A stretch of DNA of 12,219 nt from Ramicandelaber brevisporus (Eukaryota; Kickxellomycota; Ramicandelaberales; Ramicandelaberaceae): positions 36,455-48,673 of the forward strand of contig MU602751.1 of assembly GCA_025201865.1 (NCBI GenBank), in the 5' to 3' direction. The notes under the pieces were generated by a model, which was not told the origin of the DNA, searched no databases, and saw only the letters and a program-made list of their open reading frames with translations. Made by a program: the position numbers and the translations under genes. Position 1 is the first letter of the stretch; every line of letters starts with the position of its first letter. Positions 7,235-12,219 of this stretch are shown here, in pieces.

Positions 7235-7576
7235 TCACTTGTAGAGCTGGCGAAGATAGATGTTATCGGTGACATTGACCGCAGCAGAAGTAACGGCTGG
7301 CATTACCGGTGTAGTTGCAGTTATCTTGTTGATTTTCTGCGGCGAGCTAGTTGGAGCGAGTGTATGCGCCTCCTCGAGCAACAGCACGCTATGCGCCATA
7401 GCCAGTGTCTTTTCAAGTACAGCCCTCGTGCGTACATTCACCGAGCGGCGCGACGGACTTGAACTACCACCTGAGTGAGCTGGAACTATACCAGGACCTC
7501 CAGAAACCGAGTAGTACATTGAGCCACTGAAGTGACGAGCATCTTCAAAGATATCGAGATTGGTTGGTGGCGGCAT
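7235..7576 (-). CDS. Small hypothetical protein, 113 residues
   Basis: An ATG-started frame at 7576 ending in TGA at 7235. I do not recognise the product. It begins MPPPTNLDIFEDARHFSGSM. A Gly/Ser/Pro-rich part follows, then an amphipathic helix-like stretch, RTRAVLEKTLAMAHSVLLLEEAH, at about 49-71, and an Ala/Thr/Val-rich tail ending in IYLRQLYK. There is no signal peptide or membrane helix. Support for it being real is contextual. It fills an otherwise empty gap, it converges neatly with ZIM17, and a long stretch upstream of its start (7610-7860) is pyrimidine-rich on its own strand, as at other genes here. The opposite frame at 7260-7478 (+) is the competing reading but has no leader of this kind. 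Additional 5' exons cannot be excluded. Confidence 0.5.
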   Translation of the reverse strand: MPPPTNLDIFEDARHFSGSMYYSVSGGPGIVPAHSGGSSSPSRRSVNVRTRAVLEKTLAMAHSVLLLEEAHTLAPTSSPQKINKITATTPVMPAVTSAAVNVTDNIYLRQLYK

Positions 7577-7876
7577 TTATTGTGCTTGACTTGCGTTTGG
7601 AGTTTGTTGTGTTTAAAAAAAAAGGAAAGAAATAAAGAAATAAAGGAAAGATAGCGAGTTAATCGAGTAAAATAGAAGATTGGAGAATAATAAAAAGTAA
7701 AATTGAGAAAACGAACAAAAGAAATGTTGTGGTGGCGGAGGAGGAGGAGGAGTAGGAAGAAGAGTTAGAGATAGAGGAGAGGAGAGAAGGAGACATAGAT
7801 GAGGATGAAGACAAAGAATAAAGCAAATGGAAGAAACAAAAGAATGGTAAAGACAGGCAAGAGGATTGCTTTTCTA
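7577..7876 (-). other. Long polypurine/polypyrimidine tract between two minus-strand genes
   Basis: About 300 bases, mostly A and G on + and so C/T-rich on -. It includes a run of nine A's near 7615-7623 and a GGA-repeat at about 7736-7755. It lies upstream of the small gene starting at 7576 and downstream of the UBTD-type stop at 7877, so it combines a 3' UTR and a CT-rich promoter. No further gene is visible. Confidence 0.6.
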
Positions 7877-9281
7877 TTAGCTTGAGACTAGAGCTTGTAA
7901 TACGGCACGAGAAGTGATGCCAACATCCTTCTTTAGCTCAGATGTATCTTTGAGCAATTTTCCCAAATAAAAGAACTTGATGTTCTTTACAATATGAGGA
8001 TCGACGCCTTCATTATGCAACAGTCTCAGTCTAATATTGCCCAGTGTCTCTGTTGATCCAGCCTGCAACTTGACATCTTTGCCAGTCGACATTCTCACTG
8101 TAATCGAAATTGGCTTCTCGCCCTGCAGCAATTTCGGACCAGTTGTAAATGTAGCCGCATCAATTTTATCGGCATCTGCACCACTTACTCCCGCCGCAGC
8201 AACTGTGCCAGTTGATGCCGCAGCTGCAGCCGCCGTGATTGGAGATATACCGCCAGTGATTGTAGTAGCATCGGTATCTGCAGCGATGAGATTGCGTGGA
8301 GGAATAATACAATAGTTGGGCACGACATATCTATTGCCAAGAATATCATAAGCACCGTCAGTCAAGTTGCCAGAGGGACACGTGATTTGCGCAGATTCGA
8401 GAATTGTTCGCTGAAGCGCCTGATCATCAGCTTCGCATACATTTCGCAAGGCCTGCCAAATCTCAGGTTTGCCATCATATGATGGTGCAGTTTCCCAGAA
8501 TTCGTCTCGTCGTGATTGCAGCTGTGCCATCGTCATTGGAGTATTGGATGTCCAGGCATAGGCGGCTCTAGGAAGCAGCTGGCGGTCTGTTTATTGCAAG
8601 TAAAAACAAGAAAAGAAAGCACATTCATTGTTATCAAATCAACTCAAATCAATCAATGCCAGATCAGGAAATGTCAGTTTCACTTTGCTAATTAATAAAC
8701 GGAAACATCAAGCGGAGTTGCTGTTGTTGTTGTTGTTGTTGCTGTTGTTGTTGCTGTTGCCGCTGCAGCTGCTAATCAAAGCAACAGCAGAGTCCCTCAG
8801 AGCAAATGTACACACGCCTGCACGCATACGCGCACGCAATATTGACGTGCGCCGAGCCACTGTAAATCGAACGCATGTTCACCGCGTGCTGATACATCCT
8901 CGCTCACCCTAAATATGCATTGGACAAGTCATACTGTATGCAGGTCGCAGTAACAGAACGGTCAAATGGATGTACATTGCTTGCGGTGATCATTGCGTCG
9001 GATATAGTGAGGATGTTCACTCTGCTCCTCCACCTTCCCCCTCCTCCCAAAGTGTGTTCCAGTCAAGTGCATGGATACTGTTGGGAGGGAGTGGGCTAGT
9101 CTCCAGTATCGAGTCGAGCGCTGTAGTGCAGTGCAGTGTAGTGTATAAATAACGTACCGTCAGATGAAGAGTTCAAGGCTGGGCTGCCACTGCCGCCAAC
9201 TTCCCGCACGTTTGGACCGCTGCCACTTGAGGCTGTTCGGCCAGTGTCGTCAGCGGACGAAGATGAGAAGCAGTTGCCCAT
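7877..9281 (-). CDS. UBTD-type ubiquitin-domain protein (DC-UbP family), two exons
   Basis: Modelled as exon 1 at 9281-9158 and exon 2 at 8586-7877, joined over a GT-AG intron. It gives 277 residues. Exon 1 encodes MGNCFS, a good N-myristoylation signal (G2, S6) with a palmitoylation candidate C4, then a Ser/Gly-rich linker. The junction completes a GAC codon (G + AC) and keeps the frame. Exon 2 continues through WTSNTPMT into the conserved UBTD N-terminal domain (about 55-142; RRDEFWETAPSYDGKPEIW, GNRYVVPNYCI), an Ala/Thr-rich linker (143-198), and a C-terminal ubiquitin-like fold (about 199-275). The tail ends LVSS with no GG, so it is not a conjugated modifier. Animal relatives start with MG-x-C, have the same order, and bind ubiquitin-pathway enzymes at membranes. 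The model rests on splice signals and frame, without transcript data. Confidence 0.85.
8587..9157 (-). other. 571-nt intron of the UBTD-type gene
   Basis: The donor reads G|GTACGT at 9157 and the acceptor reads AATAAACAG| ending at 8587. A long pyrimidine tract (CTTTCTTTTCTTGTTTTTACTT) precedes the acceptor, and the frame has a TAA stop inside the intron just before it, so splicing is needed. Joining these ends keeps the frame. It is by far the longest interruption among otherwise intronless genes here. It also holds the triplet repeat at 8717-8773. Confidence 0.75.
8717..8773 (+). repeat. GTT/GCT triplet microsatellite in the UBTD intron
   Basis: About 19 triplets of mixed (GTT)n and (GCT)n type, ending in gccgctgcagctgc. 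In the + strand reading it gives a poly-Leu shadow frame. It lies in the intron and should vary in length; I assign no function. Confidence 0.8.
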
Positions 9282-9800
9282 TTCCAATAAACAACGAAAG
9301 GTACAATAAGAGAAAGGAAGTTGGCAGTAGTACTTGTCGTCGATACTCTGTTTCGTCTCACCGCAGCTGCTGTCTCTCTTGCTCTCGTTGCTGTCTTGTT
9401 GTCGCTGTTGCTGCTGTTGCTATTGTTGGAAGCGGTGGATCACAAGGGTCGTATACAGGGAACAGATAGATACAGGCGAGCGCAGTCTCTCTGTGTGGTG
9501 GGGTTCGTCGAAGAGGAGAAGAAGGAAGGAAAAAAAAAACTATTGAAGTTGGCTGGGTTAGTGAGTTTTGTGTGTGGGCAGGTTCTGGCTAAGCTGGGCA
9601 AGTGTGCGCATACACACTCATCCATTCATTCATTCACTAAAAAAGAAGCGTAACTAAAGAGAAGAGAAGAAGAAGAAGAAAAAGGAGGTTAGACCACCCT
9701 GTCACTACTGTTACTACTACTACTACTATTACAACAACTACTACTCATACTCATACTAGTGGCATTTCGGTGCCGACAGTGATGGCTTTTTCTTTCTCGT
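9282..9800. other. Spacer: UBTD promoter and thioesterase 3' flank
   Basis: About 520 bases without a supportable gene. Next to the UBTD start the minus strand is pyrimidine-rich (9290-9320). Further right are a CTG/TTG-rich stretch (about 9370-9430), purine-rich runs (9510-9545 and 9655-9690) and a TAC microsatellite (9708-9760). Open frames here are compositional shadows rich in Leu, Ser or Cys. Confidence 0.6.
9708..9760 (+). repeat. TAC/ACT triplet microsatellite
   Basis: An imperfect run of actact and tactac units, then catactcatac, about 40 bases after the thioesterase stop. It is low-complexity spacer, likely polymorphic. Confidence 0.7.
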
Positions 9801-10697
9801 TCAGCAGTTTCGGCCGTCCAGTGGTGCGAACTGCTGTTTCCCGTTGACAGACGCCTCTTCCTTCATTGCGCTCTTGGGCACTACAAACACAGCTTTACCT
9901 TCAGCCAGCTTGACCCTTGGGTGTGTGGTTGACCATATCTCACCCTGAACAAGGATCTTGCGTGAATCTGGCGATGCCACTGACAGGTGGTTGACAGGCC
10001 AGGAGCGCATCTCGATAAACTGATCGGCTGTGACTGGAGACCGATAATCAATCTCGAGATTGGCGGTTGAGAGAGTCTTCCGAGGTGCAATATGTAAGGC
10101 TGCACGGCCGAGGCTTTCGTCAAAGAGGGTGGCCACTGCACCGCCGTGCAGGATCCCGTAGTGTCCGCAAAGAGACCGGCCAACGTGAGTAAAGCCGATG
10201 ACGGAGGGTCGGTCGCTGCTGAATGGGATGGAGTTGGAGTTGGAGTTGGAGTCGACAAGATGATACTGGAATATGAGTGGCTCGACAATGAAGCGAGATG
10301 GGCCGTTCAATGTGTGCATTGTGAGATGGTGCTGCTTCTCTTCCTCCAGCAGTGGCCAGTACGCAGACACTTGTTCGTAGTCGGGACTGCTGCGCACCTT
10401 GGCGACTTCTGGAAGCTGCTCAAGTCGTGCCTGGACCGTCTTTTGGAGAGCCTGTGTATCGGCAGCCGTGTATCGCGTTATCGAGTAGCTGGCAAGAGAG
10501 TAGTGGTCGTCGTGTTTGTCTGCTGAGTCGGCTGGCTTTCGTTTGGGCCACCAACTCCGAGCCAGGTATCCAGCGGCACCGGCACTAGCTGCTGTAAGAA
10601 TGGCTGCCGTCAAACTGCTCAGCTGCTTCTTCTGGGGCCGTAGCAGTAGATTGCGGTACAGGAGTGTGCCTGTGGGTTTGCGTGAAAGTTGGAGCAT
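9801..10697 (-). CDS. Mitochondrial hotdog-fold thioesterase (PaaI/4HBT type, FMP10-like)
   Basis: A 298-residue protein. The start is the ATG at 10697; the frame continues upstream only to a TTG. The N-terminus, MLQLSRKPTGTLLYRNLLLR, is basic and amphipathic, a likely mitochondrial targeting signal. Residues about 27-47 form a small-residue hydrophobic helix followed by WWPKRK, suggesting an inner-membrane anchor. The hotdog domain lies in about 130-280 with the signature GILHGGAVATLFDESLG (181-197). In this family the HGG loop and the nearby acid (D193 or E194) bind and hydrolyse the acyl-CoA thioester. The substrate is unknown, perhaps long- or medium-chain acyl-CoA. A short Asn/Ser run at 150-156 comes from a DNA hexamer repeat. 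It lies in the same direction as the upstream PP4 gene, 182 bases apart. Family is confident; location and substrate are inferred. Confidence 0.87.
   Translation of the reverse strand: MLQLSRKPTGTLLYRNLLLRPQKKQLSSLTAAILTAASAGAAGYLARSWWPKRKPADSADKHDDHYSLASYSITRYTAADTQALQKTVQARLEQLPEVAKVRSSPDYEQVSAYWPLLEEEKQHHLTMHTLNGPSRFIVEPLIFQYHLVDSNSNSNSIPFSSDRPSVIGFTHVGRSLCGHYGILHGGAVATLFDESLGRAALHIAPRKTLSTANLEIDYRSPVTADQFIEMRSWPVNHLSVASPDSRKILVQGEIWSTTHPRVKLAEGKAVFVVPKSAMKEEASVNGKQQFAPLDGRNC
10228..10253 (-). repeat. Hexamer repeat inside the thioesterase gene
   Basis: About four units of gttgga on + (tccaac on -) encode the DSNSNSNS insert, in a loop before the hotdog signature. Its length may vary without harming the fold. 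Confidence 0.7.
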
Positions 10698-10794
10698 TTT
10701 ATGGCTTTGTTCTCGTGAAGGATTACAAAACAAGTGCTATTTTTGGGCAAGTTTTTTTTCTTTTTGAGGAAGTTGATATCAGACAGTTGTAATT

Positions 10795-10841
10795 GAGGTG
10801 ATGGTGATAATGATGGTAATAGTGATGATGATGATGATGTT
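10795..10841 (+). repeat. GAT/GGT triplet microsatellite
   Basis: An imperfect run of gatggtgataatgatgg followed by (gat)n, in the 182-base gap between the PP4 stop and the thioesterase start. It is low-complexity spacer in a region that must hold the thioesterase promoter. Confidence 0.7.
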
Positions 10842-10879
10842 CAGTAGACCTTCCTATACTTAAAAGGAGGATTAGTTAA

Positions 10880-11800
10880 CTACAAAAAGTAATCCGTGAT
10901 TGGCTTCTTGACTGTATTCTGGCGATTCTCGTGCGGAGCAGCATCAAAGATGACATAGTTCTTGTTCAGATGCTCGTCCAGCTGCAGAATCGATGCCACA
11001 TTGCCACATCTGTAGCAATAATTTGGCGCCGACCAAACAGTTACGCACAGCGCGCCAAAGGTCTCGCGATATCCCTCCATTACAAGCTGGTGCGCTCGTG
11101 CCATCATGTCCAGGTCATTTGCGTACATGAATGCTTTCGCAGCAGCCTCGCCAAACACGTATCCGGCACCGCGCGGCGACACTCCCCAGTTGCTTGCATT
11201 CTCATCAGGGTCCGACCACAGCAAATCGCACATTGCTCCTTCGTGCGGCACCTCTTGCTTGCGGTCAATCGTCCGGATCTGGTCAATTGTGTTGATGGAT
11301 GGCGACAGTCCACCATGGACTGCGAATATCCGGTCGTCAATCGTGGCCGCCAGTGGCAGGTAGTCAAATACATCACAGCAATAGCGCCATACGTTGGCTG
11401 AGCCGTATGTGCGCATCACGCTCTCGTACATTCCGTAAATCTGTGTAATTTGCCTCGTTTCATGATTGCCTCGAATCAGCGTGATACGATCCGGATACCG
11501 CACCTTCAGCGCCAGCAGCAGCTCAAACGTCTCGACTGAATAGTGGCCGCGATCAACATAGTCGCCCAAAAACAAATAGCTAGTGTCTGGGAGCGGACCG
11601 CCCACTTCAAACAGTTTGACGAGGTCGTGGAACTGGCCGTGGATGTCACCGCAGATGGTCACTGGTGCGTCAACCTGCTGGACGTTGGACTCTTCGATAA
11701 GCAGCTCACGGGCCTTGTTACACAGCTCTTTGACTTGCTGCTCACTCAGAGGCTGGCACTTGAAGAGCTGCTCAATCTGGGCATCGAGGTCCGACGACAT
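10880..11800 (-). CDS. PPH3: PP4-type serine/threonine phosphatase catalytic subunit (PP4c/Pph3)
   Basis: A 306-residue phosphatase of the PP2A group with a clear ATG at 11800. All metal ligands are present: GDIHG (D52, H54), GDYVDRG (D80), RGNHE (N112, H113), HGGLSPSI (H162) and RAHQLVMEG (H237). The phrases [26 protein letters not shown] and the ending KKPITDYFL favour PP4c over PP2A or PP6. The C-terminal DYFL is the known carboxymethylation tail. PP4 works with regulatory subunits (Psy2/Psy4 in yeast) in DNA-damage recovery, dephosphorylating gamma-H2A and Rad53. Odd points: the usual YGFYDEC is YGMYESV (122-128), the ES of GNHES is ET, and the aromatic after EGY is missing. Catalytic residues are intact, so I expect activity. 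Its leader on - is CT-rich, and it diverges from the secreted-protein gene at the right edge. Confidence 0.92.
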   Translation of the reverse strand: MSSDLDAQIEQLFKCQPLSEQQVKELCNKARELLIEESNVQQVDAPVTICGDIHGQFHDLVKLFEVGGPLPDTSYLFLGDYVDRGHYSVETFELLLALKVRYPDRITLIRGNHETRQITQIYGMYESVMRTYGSANVWRYCCDVFDYLPLAATIDDRIFAVHGGLSPSINTIDQIRTIDRKQEVPHEGAMCDLLWSDPDENASNWGVSPRGAGYVFGEAAAKAFMYANDLDMMARAHQLVMEGYRETFGALCVTVWSAPNYCYRCGNVASILQLDEHLNKNYVIFDAAPHENRQNTVKKPITDYFL

Positions 11801-12129
11801 TGTTTGCGAAGATTATGAAGTGATGTTATTAGTAAGAAAGAAAAGTACAGTTGAGTGAAGTAGAGTGAAGTAGATTGCGGAAGCTAGAGCAAAGGATAGA
11901 ACGAGAGGCGGGATCCCGTTGTTCGATTGTAGCACTCGAGCAGCAGCTGCGGTGTTATTTTTTGTTGTTACTCTTGAAGAATGTGAGTAAAGAAGGCAGA
12001 GCGCTGGAGGTAGTAGCCCCCAAAAAAGACAACTTCATCTCTCCCCCAAAAAGCATACCTAGATCTCACTTTCCTTGTCTCCCCATCTCTCCATCTCTCT
12101 CTCTATCTATCTCTCTCTTAACGTGAGCT
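11801..12129. promoter_or_regulatory. Divergent promoter: PP4 gene and secreted-protein gene
   Basis: A 329-base spacer. On the PP4 side, 11820-11885 is purine-rich on + (CT-rich leader on -), with a repeated agtgaagtag at about 11853-11872. On the right side, 12075-12119 is a CT and CTAT microsatellite just before the ATG at 12130, again a CT-rich leader. I found no clear TATA box or tRNA; the gttcgattg near 11920 lacks the rest of a tRNA. Confidence 0.5.
12078..12119 (+). repeat. CT-rich microsatellite before the last gene
   Basis: Runs of (CT)n with two TAT interruptions, ending 11 bases before the ATG at 12130. This polypyrimidine leader resembles those before several other starts in the window and supports the start choice. 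Confidence 0.7.
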
Positions 12130-12219
12130 ATGCGAGCGACAGTCGCTGTTTCTTTGCTCTCGGCTGTGCTGGTCACGACCATCGATGCGCTGACTCCGGC
12201 GCCATCGACAACGACCACT
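12130..12219 (+). CDS. Partial secreted or cell-surface protein (signal peptide only)
   Basis: An ATG at 12130 opens a frame that runs off the right edge after 30 codons. It reads MRATVAVSLLSAVLVTTIDA and then LTPAPSTTTT. The first part has a basic residue, a hydrophobic core of about 15 residues and a small-residue end, a good signal peptide with likely cleavage after IDA. The next residues are Thr/Pro/Ser-rich, typical of an O-mannosylated extracellular stalk or wall protein. The frame is open to the edge, and a CT-rich leader precedes it. Nothing else of the product is visible, so family and function are unknown. Confidence 0.6.
   Translation, partial: MRATVAVSLLSAVLVTTIDALTPAPSTTTT

Noticed and set aside
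7260-7478. A plus-strand frame with a hydrophobic stretch that could be a membrane protein.
   Set aside because: It overlaps the better supported minus-strand gene, lacks a leader, and its hydrophobicity follows from the Ala/Thr-rich codons on the other strand.
8628-8912. A plus-strand frame with a run of about 14 leucines.
   Set aside because: It arises from the GTT/GCT triplet repeat inside the intron of the minus-strand gene.
9141-9150. A TATA-like tataaataac that might be a promoter for a plus-strand gene.
   Set aside because: It lies within the minus-strand intron beside the donor site, and no credible plus-strand gene follows.
9164-9653. Several plus-strand frames of 70-110 codons.
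   Set aside because: They are antisense to exon 1 or fall in low-complexity CTG, CT and purine runs; no protein-like conservation is visible.
11905-11945. A possible tRNA because of a gttcgattg T-loop-like string.
   Set aside because: No acceptor stem, D-loop box or anticodon arm can be placed around it.

Overview
The window is eukaryotic nuclear DNA, almost certainly fungal. The evidence is the gene set: a vacuolar Ppn1-type endopolyphosphatase, a Zim17 mitochondrial chaperone partner, an FMP10-like mitochondrial thioesterase, a UBTD-type ubiquitin-domain protein with a fungal-style layout, and a PP4-type phosphatase. The genes are compact. Most are intronless over hundreds of codons, GC content is moderate, and many starts are preceded by pyrimidine-rich leaders. 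An intron-poor, possibly early-diverging fungus fits, but I cannot name the lineage.

Layout, left to right. Bases 1-1650 hold two tandem copies (the first cut by the window edge) of a gene for a small cysteine-free protein of unknown family. A 38-bp downstream block is nearly identical in both. Next is a 604-residue protein with an F-box-like motif and weak leucine-rich features (1950-3764, +). It converges with the endopolyphosphatase (3921-6188, -), which carries a perfect 78-bp in-frame tandem duplication over an active-site motif. A divergent promoter (6189-6581) separates this from ZIM17 (6582-7157, +). ZIM17 converges with a small unknown gene (7235-7576, -).

The UBTD-type gene (9281-7877, -) is split. 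A 41-codon N-myristoylation exon is joined across a 571-nt intron to the exon with the two conserved domains; I built this model from splice signals and reading frame. After a repeat-rich spacer come a mitochondrial hotdog thioesterase (10697-9801, -) and a PP4-type phosphatase catalytic subunit (11800-10880, -). At the right edge, a divergent gene on + starts at 12130 with a signal peptide and runs out of the window.

The genes are mostly unrelated housekeeping functions and form no operon or obvious pathway. I see no transposon, CRISPR array, rRNA or convincing tRNA, and no clear new multi-gene system. The best leads are the tandem unknown family with its conserved downstream block, the duplication inside the polyphosphatase, and the split UBTD gene.
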